40,785 bases of DNA. It comes from an uncultured Lachnospiraceae bacterium (GTDB lineage Bacteria; Bacillota; Clostridia; Lachnospirales; Lachnospiraceae). Positions 15,862-27,858 of the stretch are shown here, in pieces (position 1 is the first letter of the stretch; each line of letters starts with the position of its first letter). The notes under the pieces were generated by a model. That model ran no database searches and was not told where the DNA came from. It saw only the letters and a list, made by a program, of their open reading frames with translations. Location: the NCBI GenBank assembly GCA_947174505.1, contig CAMWJF010000037.1, positions 1 through 40,785 of the forward strand. The letters run 5' to 3'. The position numbers and the translations under genes are program-made.

Positions 15862-18800
15862 ATGAAGAAGATGAAAGAAAAGACAGCCAGAAGCCTTGTG
15901 GCGTTTCTGGCGGCTGTGTGTATGTTTGGAACCATGCCGGGGATGACAGTTATTTCCCGTGCAGAGGAGGGAATAGGGCAATCTATAGAGGCTTATGATG
16001 CGGACGGGCAGGAGGAGAACCGGGAAGATGCCGATACCAAAGAGCAGACTGACAGCCCGGAGCAGGATGGGGAGAAAACAGGGGAAGGTACAGGGAAACC
16101 GAAAGACTCAGAGGAATCGGAAGATACGGAAAAAACGGGGGATACCGAGGAATCGAAAGATTTAAAAGAATCGGGTGATAAGGAAAATGCCGGGGAATTT
16201 GGCGCTGGCGGAACGGGAGATTTGGAAGAAGAAGTCCCGGAAGGGGAAGATCCGGGCAAAGAGGAAACCCCGGAGGAATTGCCAGAGGGAGAAGCGGATA
16301 AGGAGAGTGAGGAATCCGATGCCGGGGAAGAGGAGCCTGTTGGGGAGGAGGAAACCACAGAAGGGGAGAAGAATGCAGAGGAAACGGAACTGGAGGAAGG
16401 CGAAGAAGTGGGCGTCATGCTTCTGTCAGCGCAGGCAGAGGAAACCGCTGCAACACAGAACGAGGACAGCGCCTATACGGATGAGAACGGTGTCATATAC
16501 CACTATTATGGATATGAGGACGGGACGGCGGAAATCTATGAACTGGAGGACTGCAAGGAGTCAACTTGGGATTACAAGGCATTAAACATTCCTTCGCAGG
16601 TCGGGGATTATACGGTCACACGGCTTACGTTCACGCTGGCATCGGCAACGCCGGTTTTTCCTTCCGTCACCATACCGGAGACAGTCACATATATGAAGGA
16701 TAGTCTTTTCAAGCGCATGACGATCCGGGAACTTTACTATAATGCGGAGGCAGCCGAGACCGGGGCGGGAGGTGAAAGCACCGGGGTTTTCTTTCAGGCA
16801 AATATCAGGGAACTGCACATAGGTGGGAATGTGAAGGTCATTCCCGATTACTGTTTTGCCTCGGCAAAGATTACGATGGACGAGCTGACGATTGATGTGG
16901 AGCGCATAGGATGCAAGGCTTTTTATTATGACAAGGCGATTGCCACGCTGACAATCGGGGAGAATGTGAAAGAGATCGGAAAAGAGGCATTTGCAAGAAA
17001 TGAGATCGAAAATATCCATTACAACGCGGTAAATGCCGTGTCCGAGCCGTATGGGGAGACTGCATTGGGGACTTTCGGGAATATCACGGTTTCCGGCATT
17101 ACAATCGGCAGCCGGGTAACGACAATCCCGGAGCATCTGTTCTGTGGCATTGACTATACGGCGGACACGCTCGTATTCCCGGAATGTCTGACTACGGTGG
17201 GCGCATGGGCTTTCTATGGGGATGATATTACCATAGGGGCACTGACCATCGGAGAGAACATGACCTCTATTGGAGCGGAGGCTTTTGCAAGGGGCCATAT
17301 CGGGCTTTTGAATTATAATGCTGTGGATGCACGGCTGGATGGGGTGACGGAATCCAATAGACACCGTACCGCTTTTGAAGGAGTGGAAGTAGGTGAACTT
17401 CGGATCGGCAATCGCGTAAAGAGCCTGCCCGATACACTTTTCTATGCTATGGGGTTAAACCAGGACGCACTTATCCTGCCGGACAGTATTACCTATATTG
17501 GAGCATATGTGCTGTCCCACAGCGGAGACAATAACAGTGGGAAAACAGTGCAGATCGGCACTTTGGAGATCGGGGACAATGTAGTACATATTGGCAGAGC
17601 GGCCTTTGGCTGTAACACATACAATAAGGTGGTTGTCCGTACAGTGGAGACAGATGTCCCGCCAAGATCTGATATAGAAATGGAGCTGCCTTCCTGCAGT
17701 GAAATAGAGATTCATGGAAAATCGCCCTATTACGATTTCTTTACAAAAAGGACAGAAAAAGAATATATCACTCTGCTGTGCGAGGACTTTGAGGTTACCA
17801 GAGGAGAGGAATACTACGATGCCGGAAAGAAATCCTTTGTAACACCCATAACGGACGCATGTACGGTATGCGGCTATGGAACAACCAGGAATGAATACAA
17901 TGAGGCGTGTACGGTTATCTTTACAGACTATGACGGCAGGGAGCTGTCAAGGCAGCATATACATAAGGGTGACGATGCGAAAGCGCCCGAAGAGCCGGAA
18001 CGGACAGGGTATCGGTTTATGGGCTGGGATAAGGGCTTCACGAATGTTACATCCGATCTGACTGTCAGGGCAGAGTACGAGATTAAAAAATTCACGGTGG
18101 TGTTTAAGGACGGCGACCACACGATCAGCGAACAGGAGATCGAGTATAAGAAAGATGCTAAAGCCCCCGAAAATCCCACCCGTCCCGCAGAAGAATGGGG
18201 GAACTGGAGATTTACCGGGTGGAATGGCAGTTATACCAATGTCACAAAAGACGAAGTGGTTACAGCGCAGTTTGAGAAGGTTCTTAATAAATATGAGGTT
18301 ATTTTTTACGATGCCGAAGGAAATGTAATCAGCAGACAGGTGATAGCCCACGGGGAAGATGCCGAGGAGCCGGAAATACCTGAGAGGGAGCCTACGGCAC
18401 AGTACATTTATGTCTTTGCCGGCTGGAGCGCGGCAACGGAAGGTATCACCGGGGATACAGCGTTTTACCCGGTCTATGATACGGCGACACGTTCCTATAC
18501 AGTAAAGTTTATGGACGGCGGTACCGTACTGGATACGCAGAAGGTAGCGTACGGGGAAGATGCCACCGCACCTGCAGATCCCATCCGCCCGGAAGAAGAG
18601 TGGGGAAGCTGGGAGTTTACAGGATGGAGAGGCAGTTACACACATATCACAAAGGACGAGATTATATGGGCAGGGTTTGAGCAGGTTTTTCATGTGTATG
18701 AGGTAATCTTCTACGATGCAGATGACAATATTTTGAGCAGGCAGACAGTACGGTATGGCATGGGAGCAGAAGCGCCCGAAGCGCCCGACATGGAGCCTAC

Positions 18801-19911
18801 GGAAAAGGAATGTTATGTTTTTGCGGGCTGGGACGGCGATATCAGCCGTATAACGGGGATATCCCACTTCCATCCGGTGTATGAAACGAAGCCCCGTACC
18901 TATACCGTAACCTTTATGAATGGTGATATTTCTTATGATGTGCAGAAAGTGGCATACGGTTCGGCGGCGGTTACCCCGGCTGATCCCGTAAAGGAGGAAG
19001 ACGAAACCTATACCTACAGATTCATTGGCTGGGACAGGGATTACAGTTGCATCACGGGCGATCTGACCGTACATGCGGTATTCGAGCAGGTTATCAAGCC
19101 CAAAGATGACCCGGACAAAGATAAACCGGATGAAGACGGACAGGACAAAGAGAAAGAAAAGCCCAAGGGTGATGACACGGGTGGGCAAAAGCCGGGGGAC
19201 GGTGACGGAGACGGCGGACAGCAGCCGGGAGGCGAAACGGGCACAGAAGGCGGGCAGCCGGAAGGTGACCCCGTAGGAGATGCCGGGGAGAAGAATGGTG
19301 ACCAGCCGCCGGAAACCATTGCCGAAAAGACGATACTGCGCCGGGAGGCGCAGCCTGAGCTGACAGATGGGGAGAAGCCTGCTTTTCCGATACCGGAGAT
19401 CCCGGATCTATCCACAAAACCGGGAGAGCAAAAGGTGCAGGCAGAAGAGCCGGAAGAACAGGAGATGATGCAGACAGCAGAATCGGAAGAGACAGAAGGT
19501 GCGCATCGGCAGATACCGGGCTGGCTGTGGCTTTTGTTGTTGCTTGGAGCCGGGACAGGCGCATGGGGCATCTGGCTTTGGCTGGCAGGCACCGACGAAA
19601 GGACGATATGCGGGACAGTCATGGACAGGGACGGAAATGTTATGAGTGGCGTAAACGTGACCTTGACGGGAGAGGAAGGGAAACCTGTGGAGACGCAGAC
19701 AGATGAGGACGGACAATACCTGTTTGAGGATTTGAAAAAGAACAGCTACCGCCTGTGTTTCCACTATATGGATGCGACGGGACTGCTCTTACTGGATATC
19801 CATATGGAGAGACGTGACCGTAAAAAAGTATTTTCCATTTTGAAATCCACCGTCAATGCGGTAGAAACCAAGCGGAGCGGAGGAAGATACCAGATAGATG
19901 TAACGGTCTGA
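15862..19911 (+). CDS. BspA-like leucine-rich-repeat / InlB B-repeat surface protein with unusual C-terminal domain
   Basis: Start taken at ATG 15862 (1,349 residues) because AAGGAAG lies six bases upstream; ATG 15856 would be too close. Order: signal peptide (1-37), a Glu/Asp/Gly/Ser low-complexity stretch (about 40-185), BspA-type LRR_5 repeats (about 200-640; TIGENVKEIGKEAF-like units), about six InlB B-repeat units (about 680-1077; YRFMGWDKGFTNVT, WRFTGWNGSYTNVT and relatives), a Pro/Gly/Asp linker, one membrane helix (about 1220-1242), then ~107 residues resembling a carboxypeptidase-regulatory/prealbumin-like domain (GTVMDRDGNVMSGVNVTLTG). Likely an adhesin or cell-contact protein held by the C-terminal helix; no LPxTG is seen. 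Expression must pass leader hairpin C. Domain calls good, binding target unknown. Confidence 0.85.
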   Translation: MKKMKEKTARSLVAFLAAVCMFGTMPGMTVISRAEEGIGQSIEAYDADGQEENREDADTKEQTDSPEQDGEKTGEGTGKPKDSEESEDTEKTGDTEESKDLKESGDKENAGEFGAGGTGDLEEEVPEGEDPGKEETPEELPEGEADKESEESDAGEEEPVGEEETTEGEKNAEETELEEGEEVGVMLLSAQAEETAATQNEDSAYTDENGVIYHYYGYEDGTAEIYELEDCKESTWDYKALNIPSQVGDYTVTRLTFTLASATPVFPSVTIPETVTYMKDSLFKRMTIRELYYNAEAAETGAGGESTGVFFQANIRELHIGGNVKVIPDYCFASAKITMDELTIDVERIGCKAFYYDKAIATLTIGENVKEIGKEAFARNEIENIHYNAVNAVSEPYGETALGTFGNITVSGITIGSRVTTIPEHLFCGIDYTADTLVFPECLTTVGAWAFYGDDITIGALTIGENMTSIGAEAFARGHIGLLNYNAVDARLDGVTESNRHRTAFEGVEVGELRIGNRVKSLPDTLFYAMGLNQDALILPDSITYIGAYVLSHSGDNNSGKTVQIGTLEIGDNVVHIGRAAFGCNTYNKVVVRTVETDVPPRSDIEMELPSCSEIEIHGKSPYYDFFTKRTEKEYITLLCEDFEVTRGEEYYDAGKKSFVTPITDACTVCGYGTTRNEYNEACTVIFTDYDGRELSRQHIHKGDDAKAPEEPERTGYRFMGWDKGFTNVTSDLTVRAEYEIKKFTVVFKDGDHTISEQEIEYKKDAKAPENPTRPAEEWGNWRFTGWNGSYTNVTKDEVVTAQFEKVLNKYEVIFYDAEGNVISRQVIAHGEDAEEPEIPEREPTAQYIYVFAGWSAATEGITGDTAFYPVYDTATRSYTVKFMDGGTVLDTQKVAYGEDATAPADPIRPEEEWGSWEFTGWRGSYTHITKDEIIWAGFEQVFHVYEVIFYDADDNILSRQTVRYGMGAEAPEAPDMEPTEKECYVFAGWDGDISRITGISHFHPVYETKPRTYTVTFMNGDISYDVQKVAYGSAAVTPADPVKEEDETYTYRFIGWDRDYSCITGDLTVHAVFEQVIKPKDDPDKDKPDEDGQDKEKEKPKGDDTGGQKPGDGDGDGGQQPGGETGTEGGQPEGDPVGDAGEKNGDQPPETIAEKTILRREAQPELTDGEKPAFPIPEIPDLSTKPGEQKVQAEEPEEQEMMQTAESEETEGAHRQIPGWLWLLLLLGAGTGAWGIWLWLAGTDERTICGTVMDRDGNVMSGVNVTLTGEEGKPVETQTDEDGQYLFEDLKKNSYRLCFHYMDATGLLLLDIHMERRDRKKVFSILKSTVNAVETKRSGGRYQIDVTV

Positions 19912-19956
19912 CAGCAAGGCGCAGGACGGCACGGTGGCAGGGCATATAGAAAGAGG

Positions 19957-19997
19957 ATAGCAGCGAAAATGGCGGCGGGGATATGACCCGCCGCTTT
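19957..19997 (+). promoter_or_regulatory. Leader hairpin D: AGCAGCGAAAATGGCGG-type hairpin directly before the helicase gene
   Basis: ATAGCAGCGAAAATGGCGG resembles the prefix of hairpins A-C. The stem GCGGCGGG (19972-19979) / CCCGCCGC (19987-19994) is followed by TTTATC, not a clean T-run, and the AGGAGG of the next gene starts six bases on. It is the most divergent member of the family and could block ribosome access instead of ending transcription. Confidence 0.5.
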
Positions 19998-20015
19998 ATC
20001 AGGAGGAAATTTGCG

Positions 20016-23000
20016 ATGACAAGATATGAGGAGATTTCCCTTCTGGCAGAGGACACCGCCAGGAGGATAGTCAAAAACGGGCGGGAGTGGACACAGTATC
20101 TGGATACGGCGGCCAGACTCTACAAATATCCCTTTAGCGAGCAGATGCTTATTTATGCCCAGCGTCCGGGTGCGACTGCCTGCGCGTTAATGGAAGACTG
20201 GAATGAGAAAATGTACTGCTGGGTAAACCGTTATTCCAAGGGAATCGGCCTGCCAGACACCAAGAGCGCAAAGCCAAAGCTAAAATATGTCTTTGACATA
20301 GCCGATGTACACAGGCTGAGAAACGGGCGTTATCCTTATTTATGGGAAATGAGGGAGGAAGTAAAGGAGCCGGTTCTTGCGCGGCTGGAAAGCATTTACG
20401 GCGCTACAGATGAAAACAGGTCTTTTGAAGAGCGGATTGTGGAGATCGCCGGGCGTATTGCCGGAGAAACTTATGAAGAGATTCTGAACCAGATCGGCTA
20501 TGTGACAGATGGGAGTTATCTGGAGGGACTGGATGAGATGAATCTGGGTGTGCGGCTGCGGGAAACGCTTGCATCAAGCATTGCCTATACAGTTTTATCG
20601 CGCTGCGGGGCGGACAGGAAAAGATGGCGGGAAGAACTGGATTTTGACCATATAAGCGAGTTCAATTCCGTAAAGACCCTGTCCATTCTTGGCAATGCCA
20701 CCACAGAGATATGCAGACCGCTCCTCATAGAGATCAAACGTGCGATCCGGGCTTATGAAAGACAGAACGTGCGAAACCGCGGGGAGAGGGAAAGTATTAT
20801 AAATCATCAAAAAAATATCGGGAAAGAGATTGCAAGCAGTCAGAAAGAGGACTATAATACTTTAAAGCGTGAAAGTGAATCAAAGAGGCAGGCAACAGTT
20901 ATAACGGAAACGGATCAAGAAAAGGAGGGGAAGGCATATGAATCTGACATACGAGAGGAACGGGGATTATCTGATACCGAACCTGTTACCCAACAGGGAG
21001 CCGGAGGAGGAACTGACCAGATTCGGGCTGATGCGGAAAAACTTTCTGAAGGAACACCGGGGAGGGATTTATCAGGGCATGATACTGACGGGAGAACTGA
21101 AGGCACACTGTCTGGAGGTGCAAAGGCAGGCAGAGGAGCGGATGGACTTTCTGACAGAGCAGATGGCGAAAACGGAGGGCGTGACGGAGGAGATGAAAGC
21201 GTCCGACCAGATGAAGTGGGTGGGGATGATGAACAACATCAGACACTCGGCGGAGGAGACCGTGCGGGAGGAACTGATCTACATTTAGACAGCGCGGCAC
21301 AACAGGATAGGGAAACGGGGAAGCCGGATAATGAACACAGCAGTATGGGAGATTCATTATCCGGCTTTTCTGCGCCCAAAGTGATCTATGAACAGCTCAG
21401 CCTGTTCCCTACGCTGGAAGAGCAGATCGGTACGATTGCAGCGGCGCAGGCAGGGGAGAGATATACCATACCTGCCACTTTTTCCCTGCCGGAAGAACAG
21501 CTTGAAGCAATCCTGCGCACAGGAGGCGGACGGAATAATAGCAGGAGCCGTATCTATGCAAAGTACCGGCAGGGAAAAACGCCGGAGGAAATGGAAGAGT
21601 TTTTGAAAAAGGAATACGGGACTGTCGGAAAAGGCTTTTACTTCGACAGTCATCCCGTCTCTGTGTGGTTTTGTGGGATGGGTATGAGCATCGGCTATGG
21701 GATGTCTGCAAAGGAAAATACGGTAGCAGTGATGGGATGGCAGGAAGTGGAAGGCGTTGTCCGCTCTATGGTGGAGAATGGCACATATATGAGTGCGAAT
21801 GAAGTGTTTCTTGTAGATGCGGTTGTACGGCAGAGGGCATCAGATGTCCTTTACAATTTCTTCTGGGACGGTATCGGAGAAGTGCCGGAAAGCATACCGA
21901 TCAAAATCTATGACCACTCAGAAAGTATGGCGAAACTTGGTGAGCTTTTATCCACGCAGGAAGGACGCGATGTTGTCACAGGAGAACTTCTCAGAGTAAA
22001 AGAGCAGCTTGACATGGGAGAAAAGCGACTAAAGCGGCGGTATGTAGAAAGCCTGGGGTATCTGCTCTCAGAGATGGCGGATTTAAGCGCGGAGAAAAGG
22101 GTGTTTCCTGTGTGGAACCATGTAGAGGTTTTGCAGGAAGACTTTATTACTCAGGACGAGATCGATTATTATCTGACGGGCGAAAACAGGGTTCACTTCA
22201 GGCAGTTCCGTATCTATGAGTATTTTATGGAAGGCCATGACAAGAAAGAGAACATCGCCTTCTTAAAAAAAGAATATGGTATAGGCGGCGGCTGTCCAGC
22301 CTTAACGGGTTCAGACAGGAGTGATGAGTGGCATGATGCAAAGGGAATTTTGCTAAGGAAAGGCAGGATAACAGATCCCTATGCAACGGTACTTTTGAAG
22401 TGGAATGTGGTGGAAAAGCGCATTGGCAATCTTATCAGAGCGGATAAATACCTTACGGCGGAGGGCAAAGAAGCCTATGTACAGTACAAAAAGGAGCAGG
22501 CAGAGGAAACCATGCGCCGGGAGTGGGAAAGTCAGGAACATGATAAATGTGTGGAGTGCAGGAAGGCTATAGAAAAGGCGGTTTTGGAAAAGTCTGACGG
22601 CGGGCAGCTTACGGAAGAAACGGCAGGGAGCATCATTAGAGAATATGGCATTGACCGTGTACGCTATGTGCTTTCCCATACCGTTTTTCATAACGCACAG
22701 GATCAGGCTGTTTCTGATGAAAATAAGGAGTGGGCCAAGGAAAGTGTGACGGATTCCTCGTGGAGAAACCATGATCTGCTCATAAGCTCCAGATGCTTAG
22801 CACTGAATGACTTTATCAATCAGACAAGGCAGTACATAGAGCGGGATAAGGAAAAGGCGGTGGAGCAGGCTGAGCCGGAGAAGATGGAAAAATCCGAAGC
22901 TGTCAACTTTCGGATCATGGACGATACACCCGGCGCCGGGACTGCAAAAGAGAAATGCAGATGGAATGTGGAGGCAATCCGTATCTTAGAGCAGATCGAG

Positions 23001-26000
23001 AAGGAAAACCGTACCGCCACATCGGAGGAACAGGAGGTATTATCGCGGTATGTGGGATGGGGCGGTCTTGCCGATGCGTTTGACGAGAGCAAAAGCGCAT
23101 GGTCAGCGGAGTATCAGGAGTTAAAAAGTCTGTTATCCCCGGAAGAGTACGCATCCGCAAGGGAAAGCACCTTAAACGCCCACTACACAAGCCCCGTGAT
23201 CATCCAAAATATCTATGAGACATTGGAGCGGATGGGCTTTGAGAAGGGAAACATTCTGGAACCGGCGATGGGCATCGGGAACTTTTTCGGATGCCTGCCG
23301 GAGAAGATGCGAAAGAGCAGGCTGTACGGCGTGGAACTGGACGGCGTCACGGGCAGGATTGCGAGGCAGCTTTATCCGAAAGCAGACATAAAGATTTGCG
23401 GCTTTGAAAAGACGGATTACCCGGACGATTTCTTTGACGCAGCGGTAGGCAATGTGCCTTTTGGACAGTACAAGGTTGTGGATAAAAAGTATGACAGGCA
23501 TAACTTTTTGATCCATGACTATTTTTTTGCAAAGGCGCTGGATAAGGTGCGTCCGGGCGGCGTGATTGCTTTTGTCACGAGCAAGGGCACGATGGACAAG
23601 AAAAATCCCAGAGTGAGGAAATATCTTGCACGGAGGGCGGAACTTCTGGGAGTAGTCAGACTCCCCAACACGGCGTTTTCCAATGCGGGGACGGAAGTCA
23701 CATCCGATATTCTCTTCTTAAAGAAACGCGACAGGATAATGGAAATAGAGCCGGATTGGGTTTATTTGTCTGAAAACGCAGACGGCATCACCATGAATGA
23801 TTATTTTGTGCAGCACCCGGAGATGGTTGTGGGCAGGATGGAGATGGTTTCCGGACCTTACGGTATGGAAAGCACCTGTATGCCCGACACCACAAGGCCC
23901 TTTGGGGAGCAGTTGCGGGAGGCGCTCAGCTTTATCGACGGGAAGATCGAGGCGGTGGAACTGGATGAACTTTCTGAAGAGATGGCAGATACCACAATCC
24001 CGGCAGACCCGGATGTGAAGAACTACAGCTATACCCTTGTGGATGGCAAGGTGTACTACAGGGAAAATTCCATTATGAAGCCCGTGGATCTGTCTGCTCC
24101 CATGCAGGAGCGCATCAAGGGTATGGTCGGCATAAGGGACTGCACGCAGGAACTGATCCGCCTGCAGCTTGCGGAATACCCGGACAGCGACATCAGGGAA
24201 AAACAGGTACAGTTAAACAGACTGTATGACGAGTTTTCAAAAAAATACGGGTTGATCAATTCGCAGACCAACAAAAGGGCATTTAACCAGGACAACGGTT
24301 ACTGTCTGCTGTGTTCTCTGGAAAAGCTGGACGAAGAGGGCAGATTTACCGGCAAGGCGGATATGTTTACGAAACGGACGATCAAGAAGGCACAGGTTGT
24401 CACCAGCGTGGATACGGCAAGCGAGGCACTGGCGGTATCCTTGTCGGAAAAAGCAGAGGTGGACCTTGCCTATATGTCGCAGCTTGCAGGTAAAAGTGTG
24501 GAGGAGATCACAAAAGAGCTGGCAGGGGTAATTTTCCAAGATCCTGTTACGGAAAAGTGGGTGACGGCTGACGAGTATTTAAGCGGCAACGTCCGCGAAA
24601 AGCTGGAAACGGCAAAGGTTTATGCCGGGAACCGCCCGGAGTATGCCGTAAACGTACAGGCACTCACACAGGTGCAGCCGAAGGAACTGGATGCCTCCGA
24701 GATTGAGGTGCGCATCGGCGCAACGTGGATCGAGCCGGGGTATATCGAGGATTTCATGCGCGATACGTTTGAGACGCCGCCGTATTTATTTGACAGGAAC
24801 ATGATAGGCATACTGTTTTCAAAAGTGACAGGGCAATGGAATGTCAAAGGGAAAAATGCGGACAGCGGTAATGCTCTTGTCAATGTGACTTACGGCACAG
24901 GTCGGAGGAACGCCTACACGATTCTGGAAGATTCGCTCAACTTAAAGGACAGCCGGGTATATGACACCATTATGGAGGACGGCAAAGAAAAACGCGTACT
25001 GAATAAGAAGGAAACCACCCTGGCGGCGCAGAAACAGGAGGCAATCAGAGAAACCTTTAAGGAGTGGGTGTTCCGCGACCCCAAAAGGCGGCAGGATCTG
25101 GTGGCAAAGTACAATAAGCTGTTTAACTCTACAAGACCGAGAGAGTACGACGGTTCCCATCTGACCTTCCCCGGTATGACCCCGGATATCGAACTAAAGC
25201 CCCACCAGAAAAACGCAGTCGCACACGTTTTATACGGTGATAACACCTTACTGGCACACTGTGTCGGTGCAGGCAAAACCTTTGAGATGACAGCGGCGGC
25301 GATGGAAAGTAAACGATTAGGCTTATGCCAGAAGAGCCTGTTTGTCGTGCCAAACCATCTGACAGAACAGTGGGCAAGTGACTTCCTGCGGTTGTATCCC
25401 GGCGCGAATATCCTTGCGGCAACGAAAAAGGATTTTGAGCCTGCGAACAGGAAGAAATTCTGTTCCCGGATATCCACAGGTGATTACGATGCGGTCATCA
25501 TCGGCCATTCGCAGTTTGAAAAGGTGCCGCTTTCACAGGAGAGGCAGGCGGCGGTCATTGAGCGGCAGATAGAGGAGATCACGTTGGCTATCCGTGAGGC
25601 GAAAGCTGAAAAAGGGGAGCGCTACACAATCAAACAGATGGAGAAATCAAAAAAAGCGCTGCAGGCAAGGCTTAAGAAACTCAATGACACCACAAGGAAA
25701 GATGATGTCGTAACCTTTGAACAGTTGGGCGTGGACAGGCTCTTTGTGGATGAGAGCCATGGATATAAAAACCTCTTTTTATTTACGAAAATGCGTAATG
25801 TGGCGGGCATCACCCAGACAGAGGCGCAGAAGTCCTCGGATATGTTTGCCAAGTGCCGGTATCTTGATGAACTGACAGGCGGCAAAGGCATCACCTTTGC
25901 CACAGGTACACCGATTTCCAACAGTATGACAGAGCTTTACACTAATATGCGTTACCTCCAGTACAATACCTTACAGCGTCTTGGATTGGGGCATTTTGAC

Positions 26001-27830
26001 AGTTGGGCGGCATCGTTTGGGGAAACACAGACCGCCATAGAATTATCCCCGGAGGGTACGGGCTACCGTGCAAAGACAAGATTTGCAAAGTTCTTCAATT
26101 TGCCGGAACTCCTCGCCTTGTTTAAGGAGTGTGCGGATATCCAGACTGCGGATATGTTAAATCTGCCTGTGCCGGAAGCTGCCTATGAAAATGTGGTGTT
26201 AAAGCCGAGCAAGTACCAGCAGGATATGCTTACATCCCTGTCAGACAGGGCGGAGGCGGTCAGGAACAGGGAAGTGGATGCCACCGATGACAACATGCTC
26301 AGGATCACCAGCGACGGCAGGAAATTAGCCTTAGACCAGAGACTTCTCAATCCCCTGCTCCCCGATGATGAAAATTCTAAGGTAAACGCCTGTGTCAATA
26401 GAGCATACGAAATCTGGGAGCAGACAAAGGAAAAGAGACTGACACAGTTGATTTTCTGCGATCTCTCCACGCCAAAAGCAGTAGGGAAAACCGAAGCCAG
26501 AATGGAAGGGAAAAAGGAAGAAACGGAGGTATTTGACGACGTTTACCACGATATCAAAAGAAAGCTGATGGCAAAAGACGTCCCGGAAGAGGAAATCGCC
26601 TTTATCCATGATGCGAATACGGAAACAAAGAAAGCGGAGCTGTTCGGAAAAGTAAGAAGCGGGCGGGTCCGTTTTTTATTGGGTTCGACTGCAAAGATGG
26701 GCGCCGGGACAAATGTGCAGGACAGACTGATTGCGTTACATCACCTTGATGTGCCATGGCGTCCTTCTGACATCGAACAGCAGGAGGGGCGTATTTTAAG
26801 ACAGGGAAATTTCAATCCCAAAATCTGGATATTCCGGTATGTGACTGAAAAAACCTTTGACAGTTATTCCTGGCAGATTATCGAAAACAAGCAGAAATTT
26901 ATTTCCCAGATCATGACAAGCAAATCCCCGGTACGGAGCTGTGAAGATATAGACGAGGCGGCGCTGACCTATGCGGAAGTAAAAGCCCTTGCTACAGGGA
27001 ATCCGTATATTAAGGAGAAGATGACACTGGATATTGAAGTATCGAAGCTGAAACTGCTAAAAGCCGGGCATGACAGCCAGAGATACCGTCTGGAGGATAA
27101 TCTTATGACGAACTATCCCCGTAAGATTGCTTTTCTGAAAGAGCATATATACGGTTTGGAGACAGACAGGCAGATGGCAGAGAAAAATCTTCCAACGGAT
27201 AGAAAGTCCGTTTTAGACAAGGAACAGTTTCTTATGGAAGTAGGGGGCAGGCGCTATACGGATAAAAAGGAGGCGGGAGCAGCGATCATAGAGATGTGCA
27301 AAGGAGTCAAAACTTTCAGTTCCTCTGTGCCTGTGGGCGAATATGCGGGCTTTCGGATGGAGGTAGCTTTTGACCTTCTAAACAATCAGTTTGTGATGAA
27401 TTTGAAAGGACAGCTCTCCCACAACCTTGCCATCGGTCCAGATCCGCTTGGAAATATCACACGGATCAACCATGTGCTTGAATCGCTGGAGAAAAAACTC
27501 GCGGAAGCAAGGATCAAACTGGAGGATGTGGAACACCAGATTGAAAATGCCAGGGTGGAAGTGGCAAAACCTTTTGCAAAAGAGAGGGAGCTTGCTGAGA
27601 AACTGGGGCGTCTTGCAGAACTGAATGCCCTGCTAAATATAGATGAGAAGGGCGAGGAGGGGATGGCCATGGATGATGAGGCTGAGAAACCGGCAGCAGA
27701 CAGGCCTGCGGTAGATATACCCGCACAGAAACCATCGATACGGGAAAAAATGGAAACCTATAAAAAAGAGTCCATTGGTGGAAAGAATAAGGAGAGCCTT
27801 GCGGAGAGGCGAGAAGAGGCAGTTCTGTAG
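20016..27830 (+). CDS. Giant N6-adenine methyltransferase / SNF2-like helicase of mobile elements
   Basis: Start at ATG 20016 with AGGAGG at 20001-20006 (an ATG at 19983 lies inside the leader hairpin), giving 2,604 residues. An N-terminal domain (1-270; [20 protein letters not shown], ArdC/LPD-like) is followed by a Gly/Asp/Glu-rich linker (about 300-430). Two related modules (about 485-590 and 705-830) share an FLKKEYG motif. The methyltransferase part has motif [14 protein letters not shown] (1080-1092) and motif IV as NVPF (1146-1149). The helicase part has Walker A VGAGKT (1750-1755), DESH (1912-1915), ATGTPISNS, and motif [13 protein letters not shown] (2255-2265). The C-terminus is coiled-coil. 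Such fusions are common in Lachnospiraceae ICEs; proposed roles are DNA processing or protection from restriction. A second gene is encoded within the linker in another frame. Confidence 0.9.
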   Translation: MTRYEEISLLAEDTARRIVKNGREWTQYLDTAARLYKYPFSEQMLIYAQRPGATACALMEDWNEKMYCWVNRYSKGIGLPDTKSAKPKLKYVFDIADVHRLRNGRYPYLWEMREEVKEPVLARLESIYGATDENRSFEERIVEIAGRIAGETYEEILNQIGYVTDGSYLEGLDEMNLGVRLRETLASSIAYTVLSRCGADRKRWREELDFDHISEFNSVKTLSILGNATTEICRPLLIEIKRAIRAYERQNVRNRGERESIINHQKNIGKEIASSQKEDYNTLKRESESKRQATVITETDQEKEGKAYESDIREERGLSDTEPVTQQGAGGGTDQIRADAEKLSEGTPGRDLSGHDTDGRTEGTLSGGAKAGRGADGLSDRADGENGGRDGGDESVRPDEVGGDDEQHQTLGGGDRAGGTDLHLDSAAQQDRETGKPDNEHSSMGDSLSGFSAPKVIYEQLSLFPTLEEQIGTIAAAQAGERYTIPATFSLPEEQLEAILRTGGGRNNSRSRIYAKYRQGKTPEEMEEFLKKEYGTVGKGFYFDSHPVSVWFCGMGMSIGYGMSAKENTVAVMGWQEVEGVVRSMVENGTYMSANEVFLVDAVVRQRASDVLYNFFWDGIGEVPESIPIKIYDHSESMAKLGELLSTQEGRDVVTGELLRVKEQLDMGEKRLKRRYVESLGYLLSEMADLSAEKRVFPVWNHVEVLQEDFITQDEIDYYLTGENRVHFRQFRIYEYFMEGHDKKENIAFLKKEYGIGGGCPALTGSDRSDEWHDAKGILLRKGRITDPYATVLLKWNVVEKRIGNLIRADKYLTAEGKEAYVQYKKEQAEETMRREWESQEHDKCVECRKAIEKAVLEKSDGGQLTEETAGSIIREYGIDRVRYVLSHTVFHNAQDQAVSDENKEWAKESVTDSSWRNHDLLISSRCLALNDFINQTRQYIERDKEKAVEQAEPEKMEKSEAVNFRIMDDTPGAGTAKEKCRWNVEAIRILEQIEKENRTATSEEQEVLSRYVGWGGLADAFDESKSAWSAEYQELKSLLSPEEYASARESTLNAHYTSPVIIQNIYETLERMGFEKGNILEPAMGIGNFFGCLPEKMRKSRLYGVELDGVTGRIARQLYPKADIKICGFEKTDYPDDFFDAAVGNVPFGQYKVVDKKYDRHNFLIHDYFFAKALDKVRPGGVIAFVTSKGTMDKKNPRVRKYLARRAELLGVVRLPNTAFSNAGTEVTSDILFLKKRDRIMEIEPDWVYLSENADGITMNDYFVQHPEMVVGRMEMVSGPYGMESTCMPDTTRPFGEQLREALSFIDGKIEAVELDELSEEMADTTIPADPDVKNYSYTLVDGKVYYRENSIMKPVDLSAPMQERIKGMVGIRDCTQELIRLQLAEYPDSDIREKQVQLNRLYDEFSKKYGLINSQTNKRAFNQDNGYCLLCSLEKLDEEGRFTGKADMFTKRTIKKAQVVTSVDTASEALAVSLSEKAEVDLAYMSQLAGKSVEEITKELAGVIFQDPVTEKWVTADEYLSGNVREKLETAKVYAGNRPEYAVNVQALTQVQPKELDASEIEVRIGATWIEPGYIEDFMRDTFETPPYLFDRNMIGILFSKVTGQWNVKGKNADSGNALVNVTYGTGRRNAYTILEDSLNLKDSRVYDTIMEDGKEKRVLNKKETTLAAQKQEAIRETFKEWVFRDPKRRQDLVAKYNKLFNSTRPREYDGSHLTFPGMTPDIELKPHQKNAVAHVLYGDNTLLAHCVGAGKTFEMTAAAMESKRLGLCQKSLFVVPNHLTEQWASDFLRLYPGANILAATKKDFEPANRKKFCSRISTGDYDAVIIGHSQFEKVPLSQERQAAVIERQIEEITLAIREAKAEKGERYTIKQMEKSKKALQARLKKLNDTTRKDDVVTFEQLGVDRLFVDESHGYKNLFLFTKMRNVAGITQTEAQKSSDMFAKCRYLDELTGGKGITFATGTPISNSMTELYTNMRYLQYNTLQRLGLGHFDSWAASFGETQTAIELSPEGTGYRAKTRFAKFFNLPELLALFKECADIQTADMLNLPVPEAAYENVVLKPSKYQQDMLTSLSDRAEAVRNREVDATDDNMLRITSDGRKLALDQRLLNPLLPDDENSKVNACVNRAYEIWEQTKEKRLTQLIFCDLSTPKAVGKTEARMEGKKEETEVFDDVYHDIKRKLMAKDVPEEEIAFIHDANTETKKAELFGKVRSGRVRFLLGSTAKMGAGTNVQDRLIALHHLDVPWRPSDIEQQEGRILRQGNFNPKIWIFRYVTEKTFDSYSWQIIENKQKFISQIMTSKSPVRSCEDIDEAALTYAEVKALATGNPYIKEKMTLDIEVSKLKLLKAGHDSQRYRLEDNLMTNYPRKIAFLKEHIYGLETDRQMAEKNLPTDRKSVLDKEQFLMEVGGRRYTDKKEAGAAIIEMCKGVKTFSSSVPVGEYAGFRMEVAFDLLNNQFVMNLKGQLSHNLAIGPDPLGNITRINHVLESLEKKLAEARIKLEDVEHQIENARVEVAKPFAKERELAEKLGRLAELNALLNIDEKGEEGMAMDDEAEKPAADRPAVDIPAQKPSIREKMETYKKESIGGKNKESLAERREEAVL
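20938..21288 (+). CDS. tnpV: TnpV-family transposon protein, overprinted inside the helicase gene
   Basis: A 116-residue frame, +1 relative to the surrounding helicase, with its own GGAGG (20924-20928) nine bases before ATG 20938. The sequence has the TnpV pattern: [21 protein letters not shown] at the N-terminus, [15 protein letters not shown], a central helix with [11 protein letters not shown], and the C-terminal [19 protein letters not shown] block. TnpV is a small accessory protein from Tn4451-type transposons and related elements with poorly defined function. The helicase frame over the same bases is low-complexity linker (Gly, Asp, Glu, Arg), with no stop codons. So either TnpV was inserted and its alternate frame became a tolerated linker, or the overlap is functional. 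Recognisable conservation argues it is a real gene. Confidence 0.75.
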   Translation: MNLTYERNGDYLIPNLLPNREPEEELTRFGLMRKNFLKEHRGGIYQGMILTGELKAHCLEVQRQAEERMDFLTEQMAKTEGVTEEMKASDQMKWVGMMNNIRHSAEETVREELIYI

Positions 27831-27858
27831 ATTGAACGATGTAAAGTTTCAGGAAGTA

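Noticed and set aside
17947..19188. 413-codon - strand frame antisense to the LRR/InlB protein gene
   Set aside because: It lies over repetitive InlB-repeat coding sequence and mirrors its periodicity; no start signal or family.
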